A stretch of DNA of 7,763 nt from Chitinophagia bacterium (GCA_010027295.1 RGVM01000108.1:1-7763); one strand, 5' to 3'; positions 1-7,346 are shown, counted from the stretch's first letter. Made by a program: numbers and translations. Notes: generated from the sequence alone by a model not told the origin.

Positions 1-1
1 C

Positions 2-1057
2 ACCTGGCAGGGCGTCCGGGACGGTCCCACGCATGCGCTGCAGCCCAATGCCAAGTTCCCCGACATCGCGGGCATGGTCGACTCCATCCATGCGATGGGC
101 CTCAAGGCGGGCATCTATTCGACACCCTACGTGTCGACCTACGCGGGATATCCCGGCGGATCCTCCGACCACCCGGAGGGTGGCGAGACCCACGAGATGA
201 TTTCGAAGGACCGACAGCCCTTCATGCGCATCGGCCCCCACCGCTTCGAGGAGGTCGACGCCCGGCAGATGGCGGCCTGGGGGTTCGACTTCCTCAAATA
301 CGACTGGCGGATGGACGTCACCTCCGCGGAGCGGATGTTCGGTGCCCTGCGAAGCTCGGGACGGGATATCGTACTCAGCCTGTCCAACATCGCACCATTC
401 GACAAAGTGCTCGACTGGGCCCGGACATCCAACATGTACCGCACAGGTCCCGACATCCGCGACAGCTGGCACAGTCTCTACATGAACACCTTCACGCTCG
501 ACCGGTGGGGGCCCTTCGCGGGACCCGGCCATTGGAGCGACCCCGACATGATGATCCTCGGCAATGTCAGCATCGGTCCGGAGATGCATCCCACGCGGCT
601 CACGCCCGACGAGCAGTACAGCCATGTCAGTCTTTTCGCGCTGTTGTCCGCGCCGATGCTCATCGGTTGCCCCGTGGAGCAGCTCGACGCCTTCACCCTG
701 GGGCTTCTCACCAACGACGAGGTCATCGCCGTCGACCAGGATACCCTGGGGCGCCCGGCCAGGCTGATCTCCGATACCCTCGGCGTGCAGACCTGGCTCA
801 AGCCGATGTCGGACGGCTCCTGGGTCTTGGGGCTTTTCCATACCGCCGGATACGGGAAGACTCCGCAAAGCTATTTCCGATGGGGTAACGAGGTTCCGGC
901 CGATCATATGTTCAGACCGGCCGAATTTGGGCTGTCGGGGCGATGGATGTTGCGTGACTTGTGGCGGCAAAAGGACTTGGGCGAGGTGAAGGGCGGGATG
1001 CAGCTCTCGATACCGCATCACGGCGTCCGGCTGCTGCGGTTGCGTGCGGTCCGCTGA
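2..1057 (+). CDS. GH27 family glycosidase, putative alpha-galactosidase (3' part; 5' end outside window)
   Basis: The frame is open from base 2 to the TGA at 1055-1057, about 351 residues, with no start inside the window. ATG at 74 is internal, because the residues before it (WQGVRDG, NAKFPDIAG) already match the GH27 barrel. Visible motifs: GLKAGIYSTP, then AGYPGGSSDHP, then FDFLKYDWR, whose Asp (302-304) is the expected retaining nucleophile. RTGPDIRDSW carries the expected acid/base Asp (452-454). GPGHWSDPDMM and LLSAPMLIGC follow, then NDEVIAVDQD. The last ~95 residues look like the usual C-terminal beta-sandwich (RDLWRQKDLG, PHHGVRLLRL). GH27 enzymes release terminal alpha-galactose or related sugars with retention of configuration. 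The SLSNIAPF segment, where classical enzymes have CEWP, resembles a bacterial subgroup that often carries an NPCBM domain; such a domain or a signal peptide would lie upstream. Family is secure. Substrate is less so: alpha-N-acetylgalactosaminidase or beta-L-arabinopyranosidase are alternatives. It converges on the regulator gene, so it is probably the last gene of a separate transcript. Confidence 0.9.
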   Translation, partial: TWQGVRDGPTHALQPNAKFPDIAGMVDSIHAMGLKAGIYSTPYVSTYAGYPGGSSDHPEGGETHEMISKDRQPFMRIGPHRFEEVDARQMAAWGFDFLKYDWRMDVTSAERMFGALRSSGRDIVLSLSNIAPFDKVLDWARTSNMYRTGPDIRDSWHSLYMNTFTLDRWGPFAGPGHWSDPDMMILGNVSIGPEMHPTRLTPDEQYSHVSLFALLSAPMLIGCPVEQLDAFTLGLLTNDEVIAVDQDTLGRPARLISDTLGVQTWLKPMSDGSWVLGLFHTAGYGKTPQSYFRWGNEVPADHMFRPAEFGLSGRWMLRDLWRQKDLGEVKGGMQLSIPHHGVRLLRLRAVR

Positions 1058-1106
1058 TGCTGGACCATCCGCAGGTTGGGCCTTTATTGGATGGCGTTCG
1101 TCGATG
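1058..1106. other. Convergent intergenic gap, no clear terminator
   Basis: This 49-bp gap separates the stop of the GH27 gene from the stop of the oppositely oriented regulator gene. It holds CCATCC (1065-1070) and GGATGG (1089-1094), which can pair across an 18-nt loop, but no GC-rich tight hairpin followed by a T-run on either strand. I see no gene in it. Confidence 0.5.
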
Positions 1107-4061
1107 TCAGGCCTTCTTGAACTTTTCGAGGAATTCCGGCAGAGACACTTCCGTGCCCAGGCCGAGTTTTCGGCGCAGCCGGTAGCGTGCGATCTCGACA
1201 CCCCTGACGGAGATGTTCGCCAGTTGTGCGATCTCCTTGGAGGAGAGGTTGAGTTCCAGGTAGGTGCAGAGTTTCAGGTCGGTGACGGTGAGTTTGGGGA
1301 AGGCCTGTCTGAGGTTCCGCATGAAGTTGCCATTGATCTCGTCGTAATGGCTTGCGAAGCGGTTCCAGCTCTCGTCGTTCCGTTCGATCTCACCGATGAG
1401 CTGGAGGGTCCTTTTGATGTCGTGGTCGCCCTGCTTGTGTCGGTAGAGCCTTTGCAGGGAGTCCTTCACTTTTACAAGGGCCTCGTTACGCTCCACGAGG
1501 TGCATGGACGTGTCCGCCAGTTCGCGGTTCTTTAGGAGGATTTCCTGTTCCAGCTTTTCGTTCTGCAGGCGGATGATTTCTTTCTCGTTCTTTTCGATTT
1601 CCAGCTGGTGGTGTACCAGCATCCGCCGCTGTTCCTCTTCGAAAAGCCTGCGTTGCCTATCGAGTCGCATCCGTTGGTAGCGGTGCAGGCCGAAGCCGGC
1701 CAGGATGCCACCGATCAGATAGAGCAGTCTGGCCCAGAAACCGGCGTACCAGGCCGGTTGGATGGTGAAGGCGAATCCGTCCCCCTCCAGGGTCTGTCCG
1801 GAAACGTGGCGCGTCCGTATACGGAAGAGGTAATTGCCCGCGGACAGGTTGGTGTAGTCCTTCTGGTTGCGGGCGGACCATTCGCTCCAATCCCTGTCGT
1901 ATCCTTCCAGGAGGTAGCTGTATTCGACGGTCTCGGGCGCTTCGAAGGAGGGTGAGGCGTATTCGAAGTGGAAGGCGTCGAAGTCGGAGGGCAGGGAGGG
2001 CTGGTCTGCGTTAGTGTTGTCATCCGCATCGCGAGGAGGTGCATGCCCATCGTAGAGGATGCTGTCGTGAGGCCCAAGAGCCACTGCCCGACTGAGGATG
2101 GGCTTTGGCCGCCGGCCACCCTGCAGGTATTTCAGGAGATCCAGGTGCACCATGCCCTTCTCAGAGGCGATGAACACGTTCCGGTCATCATAGGGGTATA
2201 CGTTCTCGAAGCCGGAGAGAACCCTTCCGTCGAGTTCGGGCACCATCCGAACCTGCATCCGTCCCGTGGCCATGTCGGGATATATGATGCCGATCCTCTT
2301 ACCCGAACAGAACCAGATGCGGCCCTTTTCATCCTCCTGCATGTAGCGCACCTCCCGGGTGCCCAGCAGACTGTCGAAAAAGGCCGACCTCTGGAACCGG
2401 CCTGTGCCGGATTCGAATGCGTAGACGCCCTTCTGCGTTCCGAACACGGGCCTGTTGCGCACCTTGTAGACATGGTTGCCCAGGGCCGAGGGGAGTCCCC
2501 TCGACTCCGTCATCAGCTCTGCCGTGTAGCTGCCATTGGTCAGGTCGGGTCGAATCCGGTATATGCCGCGATAGGGGTGGGAGGCCCAGAGGATGCCATC
2601 GTTGTCCAGCGTGAGGAATCGGAGTGACTCGTAGGTGCCCTTCAGGTTCCCTTTATCCGTGAAGCCGCGCCCATCATAAACGATGTGTTTCAGGCCGGCG
2701 TAGGTGCCGGCCAGGATGTCGGGCGAGGGACTGACGGGGCTTGTCGGCACGAAGTTCCATCCGGCATCCTTGCTGATGCGGCGTATGGTCTCCTGTCCCG
2801 GCGTCAGGCTGAAGATGCCACGCGTGTGGGCAACCAGCAGGGAGCCGTTGAGTTCGTCGAGCCGCCAGGTCTGCCCCTCGGTCTGTCCGACCATCCGGAA
2901 GACCGACCTGGAGAATGAGAGTTCCGGTCGTTCATTTTGAAGCATCGCATGAAAGACGCCATCGGACGTGCCGAGGTAGAGGTGGCGGTCGATGATGCGT
3001 GCGGAGTAGACGGACAGCTCGTTCTCCGGGTTCGGCGTGATGTACTTGATGGCGGCATCGTAGCTTATGCAGCTGATGCCGTTGTTGAGGCCTGTCCAGA
3101 GGTTGCCTTGCCGGTCGGGGAAGATGCTGATGACGTTGTTGTCCTGAAGTCCTTCGGCACGGGAGATGCGCTGGATGAAACTGCCGTTCCGGTCGGTGAC
3201 GACGCAGCCTTTGGAGACGGTGGCGAATGCGATGGCGTCAGATCCCATGGCGAAGGCCCGGAAGATGCGTTCCCCTGCCGCCTGTCCCTGCCATCCGGGA
3301 GCCGGCATGAGGCTGTCGTTTCGTATCCGGAAGGCCCGGGCGTCGGTCGTCAGGAGTAGCGGGGTCTCTCCCTTCGAGGAGAGAATGCCGGCCACGACCC
3401 GGTCGCTCAGGAGTCCGGCCTGCCCCAGCGGGAACCATCGCTGCCCCTTGAGTACGAACAGACCCCTGTCGCGGTCCTGTGCGAAGAGCCTTCCACCCGC
3501 CTGTTGCAGGTGCAGCCAGGCGCTGGCGGCGGGGTATATGGCGAAGCCACCGTCGCGATACTCCAGTATCACCCTTTCGGATACCCTGAAGTAGACTGAC
3601 TCCCCCATCAACTCGATATCCCAGATGTCTGCAAAGCTCCTCTGGGATGTCGGCAGCAATGGCAGCAGCGATGAGTACCGGAGCTTTCCGGCCCCATCCG
3701 CCCGGAAGAATCCCAGTTCCCCCTGACCGCCGACGTATATCCTTCCCTCCCGACTGATGGCGAGCGACCGCAGGTTGGTGCGATTGGGGAGGGGATGCAG
3801 CTTCCAGAACCCCCCGTCGTATGACAGCAGTCCCTCCGCGTTGGCGAAATACATCCGTCCGGAGGAGTCCTGCCCCATGTCCCAGACCTGGGTGCCTCCC
3901 CGATAGGTCTCTTTGCTGAAATTGGCGATCCGGGGGATGCCGATCGTGTTCTGCCCCCAGGCATGGAAACTGGTCAGACCCACTACGAATGCGAGCAGAA
4001 CACCCCGCGAAAGGCGGTATCCCCCCTTTCCCGGCCTGTGGAATGACATTGGTCGTCGCAT
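1107..4061 (-). CDS. Membrane-anchored propeller/Y_Y_Y sensor-regulator with C-terminal LuxR-type HTH
   Basis: A 984-residue protein, probably a one-component membrane-bound transcription regulator of the neighbouring susC/susD. Residues 1-36 look like a signal peptide (basic start, LLAFVVGLTSF, cut near AWG|Q). Residues ~37-660 are beta-propeller-like, with Reg_prop-type repeats such as ISIFPDRQGNLWTGLNNGI (~311-329) and VRYMQEDEKGRIWF (~571-584). The length would fit two seven-bladed propellers. A Y_Y_Y domain spans ~697-768 (YSYLLEGYDRDWSEWS; LSAGNYLFRIRTR). A membrane helix follows at ~772-793, then a charged coiled coil at ~796-870. Residues ~915-975 form a GerE-like helix-turn-helix (LTVTDLKLC, LSSKEIAQLANIS, VRGVEIARYRLRRKLGL). 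In hybrid two-component regulators the same sensory part is joined to kinase, receiver and AraC domains; here I see no H-box, ATPase or receiver. The N-terminal part should be periplasmic and the HTH cytoplasmic. ATG at 4061 gives MRRPMSF; the Met at residue 5 (codon 4047-4049) is a possible alternative start. It is divergent from susC. Confidence 0.9.
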   Translation of the reverse strand: MRRPMSFHRPGKGGYRLSRGVLLAFVVGLTSFHAWGQNTIGIPRIANFSKETYRGGTQVWDMGQDSSGRMYFANAEGLLSYDGGFWKLHPLPNRTNLRSLAISREGRIYVGGQGELGFFRADGAGKLRYSSLLPLLPTSQRSFADIWDIELMGESVYFRVSERVILEYRDGGFAIYPAASAWLHLQQAGGRLFAQDRDRGLFVLKGQRWFPLGQAGLLSDRVVAGILSSKGETPLLLTTDARAFRIRNDSLMPAPGWQGQAAGERIFRAFAMGSDAIAFATVSKGCVVTDRNGSFIQRISRAEGLQDNNVISIFPDRQGNLWTGLNNGISCISYDAAIKYITPNPENELSVYSARIIDRHLYLGTSDGVFHAMLQNERPELSFSRSVFRMVGQTEGQTWRLDELNGSLLVAHTRGIFSLTPGQETIRRISKDAGWNFVPTSPVSPSPDILAGTYAGLKHIVYDGRGFTDKGNLKGTYESLRFLTLDNDGILWASHPYRGIYRIRPDLTNGSYTAELMTESRGLPSALGNHVYKVRNRPVFGTQKGVYAFESGTGRFQRSAFFDSLLGTREVRYMQEDEKGRIWFCSGKRIGIIYPDMATGRMQVRMVPELDGRVLSGFENVYPYDDRNVFIASEKGMVHLDLLKYLQGGRRPKPILSRAVALGPHDSILYDGHAPPRDADDNTNADQPSLPSDFDAFHFEYASPSFEAPETVEYSYLLEGYDRDWSEWSARNQKDYTNLSAGNYLFRIRTRHVSGQTLEGDGFAFTIQPAWYAGFWARLLYLIGGILAGFGLHRYQRMRLDRQRRLFEEEQRRMLVHHQLEIEKNEKEIIRLQNEKLEQEILLKNRELADTSMHLVERNEALVKVKDSLQRLYRHKQGDHDIKRTLQLIGEIERNDESWNRFASHYDEINGNFMRNLRQAFPKLTVTDLKLCTYLELNLSSKEIAQLANISVRGVEIARYRLRRKLGLGTEVSLPEFLEKFKKA

Positions 4062-4075
4062 GTCTTTTGTCTAAA

Positions 4076-4083
4076 CAAAGATA
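4076..4083 (-). promoter_or_regulatory. Candidate Bacteroidota -7 element (TATCTTTG) for the regulator gene
   Basis: Read on the minus strand, 4083 to 4076 is TATCTTTG, an exact match to the Bacteroidota -7 consensus TAnnTTTG. No good TTG lies 19-21 bp further upstream; that position overlaps the first GATGTA repeat (4100-4105). This would suit a promoter that depends on, or is blocked by, a protein bound there. The implied leader before ATG 4061 is only about 10 nt, which makes either the promoter or that start codon uncertain. Confidence 0.4.
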
Positions 4084-4131
4084 GGATTGTCTTTGACATG
4101 ATGTAATTCGGATGTAATGGATTGTCATTGA
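4084..4131. repeat. Direct repeat pair GGATTGTC-W-TTGA
   Basis: GGATTGTCTTTGA (4084-4096) and GGATTGTCATTGA (4119-4131) match at 12 of 13 positions, with starts 35 bp apart. The first copy abuts the candidate -7 element of the regulator gene. The second overlaps the central palindrome. Both lie in the divergent control region, so a second protein-binding site is possible; function is inferred from position only. Confidence 0.5.
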
Positions 4132-4171
4132 TAATCAATATGCAAACGATTGCTGATGTAGTCGTGATGTA
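4100..4171. repeat. Four helically phased GATGTA repeats, candidate operator
   Basis: GATGTA occurs at 4100-4105, 4111-4116, 4155-4160 and 4166-4171. Start offsets are 0, 11, 55 and 66, all multiples of 11, so all four copies would face roughly the same side of the helix. Within the second pair the full 11-mers GATGTAGTCGT and GATGTAGTGGT differ at one base; in the first pair GATGTAATTCG and GATGTAATGGA share eight. The array sits between the divergent regulator and susC starts. Paired direct repeats one turn apart are typical of dimeric or cooperatively bound HTH regulators. That the neighbouring regulator binds here is inference. Confidence 0.6.
4127..4139. repeat. Perfect palindrome ATTGAT-A-ATCAAT
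   Basis: Two perfectly complementary 6-bp arms flank a single central A at 4133. The site lies in the gap between the two GATGTA pairs, about 2-3 bp from the midpoint of the array. It could be an operator half of its own or chance in AT-rich DNA. The hairpin would lack a usable loop, so a DNA-level role is likelier than an RNA one. Confidence 0.45.
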
Positions 4172-4203
4172 GTGGTTATCTCATCATTCATCCCGAGGAT
4201 ATA

Positions 4204-4211
4204 TAACATTG
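4204..4211 (+). promoter_or_regulatory. Weak candidate -7 element for susC (TAACATTG)
   Basis: TAACATTG matches TAnnTTTG with one mismatch and would give a leader of about 30 nt before ATG 4248. No convincing -33 TTG is found at the right distance. The last GATGTA repeat ends 32 bp upstream, so a regulator bound there would sit just above the -33 position, as activators often do. Offered as the best candidate only. Confidence 0.25.
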
Positions 4212-4247
4212 CAGCCGCCAAATGATGGTTCGAATCAAAACAATTGC

Positions 4248-7200
4248 ATGATGAGAATTCCTATGTATCGAGGGCAGGTCCTTTTGGTCCTGTTGTTCGG
4301 CATCCTGTCGGCACAGGCACAGATGCGACAGGTGACAGGTACCGTGTCGGACCTTTCGGGAAAGCCGCTGGCCAAGGCATCCGTCCGTGTGGTGGGTGGC
4401 AGGACGGGCACTTCAACCGACGAGTCGGGATGGTTTACGATCTCCGTAGGTCCTGACATCCGATTCCTGACCGCCACATCGGTCGGCTACGAGCCGGCGG
4501 AGCTGGCTGTCACCCAGGGTCCTCTCAGGTTCACCCTCAAGCCGGCGGAGACGAATCTCGAGGACGTTGTGGTCGTTGGATATGGCGTCCAGCGCGTCAC
4601 GCGGGTGTCGGGAGCCATCTCCACCGTCAAGGGGTCCGAGATCGAGAAGCTGAAGCCCGTAAGGGCCGAAGACGCCCTCCAGGGCAGGGCATCGGGCGTG
4701 ACGGTCGTCTCCACGGGATCCCCCGGCGTGAAGCCGACGGTGCTCATCCGGGGCATCCCCTCCTACACGGGCACCGACCCCGTCGTGGTGGTGGACGGAT
4801 CCATCCAGACACTGGACGATCTGAACAGCATCAATCCTGCCGATATCGAGTCCATGAACGTCCTCAAGGACGCCGCGGCCACCGCAATCTACGGGGTGAA
4901 GGGCGGCAACGGCGTGATCGTCGTCACCACCAAGAGCGGCCGCAGGAACCAGAAGACGGAGTTCAGCTACAGCGGGAACTACGCCATGCAGGAAGTGCTC
5001 AACCAGGTCGGGGTGCTGAATGCGACGGAATACGCCTCCATCCTCAACGAGGGCAGCATGGTCTCGGGCGGGAAGCTCGTCTTCGAGAACATCGGCGGGC
5101 TGGGAGTCGGAACCGACTGGCAGAGCCAGATCTTCAAGCGGTCGCCAATGCAGACCCATACAGTGGCTGCCCGGGGCGGGAGCGATCGTGTCTCCTATTT
5201 CCTGTCCGGCGGCTACCTGTCACAGGAAGGCATCGTGGGAGGCGGCGACAAGTCGTACTTCAACCGCCTCAACGGTACGGCCAACCTGGTCTTCGACCTG
5301 ACCTCCAAGCTGAAGTTCACGACCAACACCACCTATACCAACATCCGCAATTCGGGCATCCCCGAGAACGCCATCAACTCGGTCCTTTCCAATGCGCTGA
5401 ACTTCGACCCGACGCTGCCGGTACTGAACAACGCGCCGGGCACCTACGGCACTTACAGTACGAGTCCACGGATACTCTCCGAGATCGTGAACCCGCTGAC
5501 GCAGCTGAAGGACAGCTACAACCAGGGGCTTACGAACAAACTATATGGCAAGCTGGAGTTGCAATACGAGCCGATCAAGGACCTGAAGCTCACCTCCCGA
5601 TTCGGGTACACGAACACGGATGTTTCCGGCAAGGCCTTCACGCCGCTTTCCTACTACGGGCCCGCCCACATCAACTCCACCCTGTACGCCGACGGCACGC
5701 CCAGGCCAGGTGCGCATAACAACGTGTACGAGTACCGCACCCACTACTTCAACTACACCTTCGAGAACTTCGCAGGATACCACAAGTCGGTGGGCGGCAA
5801 AGGCCTGCTGGACCTGGTCGCAGGATTCTCCATGGCCAAGGTCACGGGCAGTAACCTCAGCGGTTCGAGGCAGGACGTGCCCTTCAACTCCTGGGCCTTC
5901 GCCGACATATCCTCCGCGACGGGTATCGCGACCACCAACGGACTGGATGTCGGTTCGTATCAGTATGAGCGCAGGAACCTCTCCTATTTCGGTCGCGCCG
6001 ACTACGACCATGACGGACGCTACCTGGCATCGGCGACCGTGCGCAGGGACGGCTCCTATGCCTTCGGCGCCAACAACAAGTTCGCCGACTTCTTCTCCGG
6101 CTCCCTCGGGTGGGTCATCTCCAACGAGGGCTTCTTCAAGGCCAAGGGCATCGACCTCCTCAAGCTGCGCGGCAGCTGGGGCGTCACCGGCAACGAGAAC
6201 GTGAACCCCCAGTACCAGCGGATCTCGACGCTGCTCTACGCCTATAACGTGGGCCAGAACGCCGGCTACACCTTCGGCAACGAGCCCACCTCCATCGGCG
6301 CCACCATCGCCTCCTTCCGCAACGACGACCTGAAATGGGAGAAGCAGGCACAGCTGAACGGCGGCCTGGACCTGCGCTTTGCGAAGGACAGGATCAGCCT
6401 GTCGGCCGACTATTTCCGCCGAGACATCAGCGGCCTGCTCTTTACCCCGACCCTTTCCCTCTACCTCGGAACGGCGGCGCTGCCCGTGGCCAACATCGGT
6501 ACCACACGTACCACCGGCTACGAGGTCACGCTGGGCTATTCCGACAAGTTCGGGAAGGACTTCCTCCTCTCCACGAACCTCACCTACACCCATGCCGACA
6601 ACCTCGTCACCGAGACCAACAACGGCCTCATCAACGGCGGCGGCTACGGCATCCCGTATCAGAGTGTGACGCGCTTCGAGAAGGGCTTCGCACCCGGGTA
6701 CTTCTTCGGGTACAAGACCGACGGCCTCTTCCAGAACGCCGCCGACATCGCCAAGCATGCCGCCCAGCCGGGTGCCCAGCCGGGGGACATCCGCTTCGTC
6801 GACGTCAACGCCGATGGGGTGATCAACTCCGACGACCGCACACAGATAGGCAATCCCTTCCCCGACTTCACCATGGGGTGGTCGCTCAGTCTCGAGTATC
6901 GCGGCTTCGACCTCAGCTCCTACGTATACGCATCCGTGGGCAACGACGTGTACCGCGCCTATGAGCGCAACCTGGCCATGACCAACAAGTTCCGCAGCGT
7001 ACTGGGCCGCTGGACGGGCGAGGGCAGTACCAACGACGCCAACACGCCCCGCTACACCTTCGTCGACGCGAACAACAACACCCGCGCCTCCGACAGGTAT
7101 ATCGAGGATGGCTCCTTCATCAAGTGGAAGAACCTGCAGCTGGGCTATACGCTGACTACGAAGGGACTTTCGCGCCTCGGCATCGGCCGACTCCGGTTCT

Positions 7201-7346
7201 ACGTGCAGGCCCGCAACCTGGTCACGCTGACGCAGTACACCGGCTTCGACCCCGAGATATCGGGTGGCATCTTCGACACGGGCCTCGACCGCGGCGCCTA
7301 TCCTCAGGCACGCTCCTACGCCGTCGGCCTCGACCTCAAATTCTGA
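4248..7346 (+). CDS. SusC/RagA-family TonB-linked outer membrane transporter
   Basis: An outer membrane beta-barrel that, with its SusD partner, imports oligosaccharides using TonB energy. From ATG 4248 it has 1032 residues, usual for SusC proteins. The frame extends upstream to a TTG at 4209, but ATG 4248 (or ATG 4251) places a normal signal peptide at the N-terminus: MMRIPMYRG, a LLVLLFGIL core, cut near AQA|Q (residue 24). Residues ~27-100 form a carboxypeptidase-regulatory-like beta-sandwich (GTVSDLSGKPLAKASV). The TonB box EDVVVVGYG is at ~105-113. The plug (~120-230) includes LQGRASGV, VLIRGIPS, PVVVVDG and LKDAAATAIYGVKGGNGVIVVTTK. The barrel carries an Asp-rich, calcium-loop-like DVNADGVINSDD (6801-6836) and IGNPFPDFTMGWSLSLEYRGFDLS. 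It ends in GLDLKF, with the terminal Phe expected for BAM-dependent insertion. No STN domain is present, so it is unlikely to signal through an anti-sigma factor. It is followed 18 nt later by susD. Substrate cannot be read from sequence. Confidence 0.95.
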   Translation: MMRIPMYRGQVLLVLLFGILSAQAQMRQVTGTVSDLSGKPLAKASVRVVGGRTGTSTDESGWFTISVGPDIRFLTATSVGYEPAELAVTQGPLRFTLKPAETNLEDVVVVGYGVQRVTRVSGAISTVKGSEIEKLKPVRAEDALQGRASGVTVVSTGSPGVKPTVLIRGIPSYTGTDPVVVVDGSIQTLDDLNSINPADIESMNVLKDAAATAIYGVKGGNGVIVVTTKSGRRNQKTEFSYSGNYAMQEVLNQVGVLNATEYASILNEGSMVSGGKLVFENIGGLGVGTDWQSQIFKRSPMQTHTVAARGGSDRVSYFLSGGYLSQEGIVGGGDKSYFNRLNGTANLVFDLTSKLKFTTNTTYTNIRNSGIPENAINSVLSNALNFDPTLPVLNNAPGTYGTYSTSPRILSEIVNPLTQLKDSYNQGLTNKLYGKLELQYEPIKDLKLTSRFGYTNTDVSGKAFTPLSYYGPAHINSTLYADGTPRPGAHNNVYEYRTHYFNYTFENFAGYHKSVGGKGLLDLVAGFSMAKVTGSNLSGSRQDVPFNSWAFADISSATGIATTNGLDVGSYQYERRNLSYFGRADYDHDGRYLASATVRRDGSYAFGANNKFADFFSGSLGWVISNEGFFKAKGIDLLKLRGSWGVTGNENVNPQYQRISTLLYAYNVGQNAGYTFGNEPTSIGATIASFRNDDLKWEKQAQLNGGLDLRFAKDRISLSADYFRRDISGLLFTPTLSLYLGTAALPVANIGTTRTTGYEVTLGYSDKFGKDFLLSTNLTYTHADNLVTETNNGLINGGGYGIPYQSVTRFEKGFAPGYFFGYKTDGLFQNAADIAKHAAQPGAQPGDIRFVDVNADGVINSDDRTQIGNPFPDFTMGWSLSLEYRGFDLSSYVYASVGNDVYRAYERNLAMTNKFRSVLGRWTGEGSTNDANTPRYTFVDANNNTRASDRYIEDGSFIKWKNLQLGYTLTTKGLSRLGIGRLRFYVQARNLVTLTQYTGFDPEISGGIFDTGLDRGAYPQARSYAVGLDLKF

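Noticed and set aside
1065..1094. CCATCC/GGATGG inverted repeat as a terminator
   Set aside because: A 6-bp stem with an 18-nt loop and no T-run is too weak for an intrinsic terminator.
1968..2627. 219-codon open frame antisense to the regulator gene (also 1044-1535, 2937-3359 and 3166-3594)
   Set aside because: They lie inside a gene with strong domain evidence, show no recognizable motifs, and have no independent promoter or start signals.
4209..4247. TTG at 4209 as the susC start
   Set aside because: It would add 13 polar residues ahead of a well-formed signal peptide; ATG 4248/4251 is preceded by the A-rich stretch common before Bacteroidota starts.
4181..4254. TCATCATT (4181-4188) could pair with AATGATG (4221-4227) or with ATGATGA at the susC start (4248-4254), suggesting a leader RNA switch
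   Set aside because: The arms are only 7 bp of simple repeated sequence, the loops are long, and the best -7 candidate puts the transcript start downstream of 4181, so the first arm may not be transcribed.
4413..5159. 248-codon antisense frame over the susC plug region
   Set aside because: The opposite strand encodes the conserved TonB box and plug motifs; the antisense product looks like a compositional shadow.
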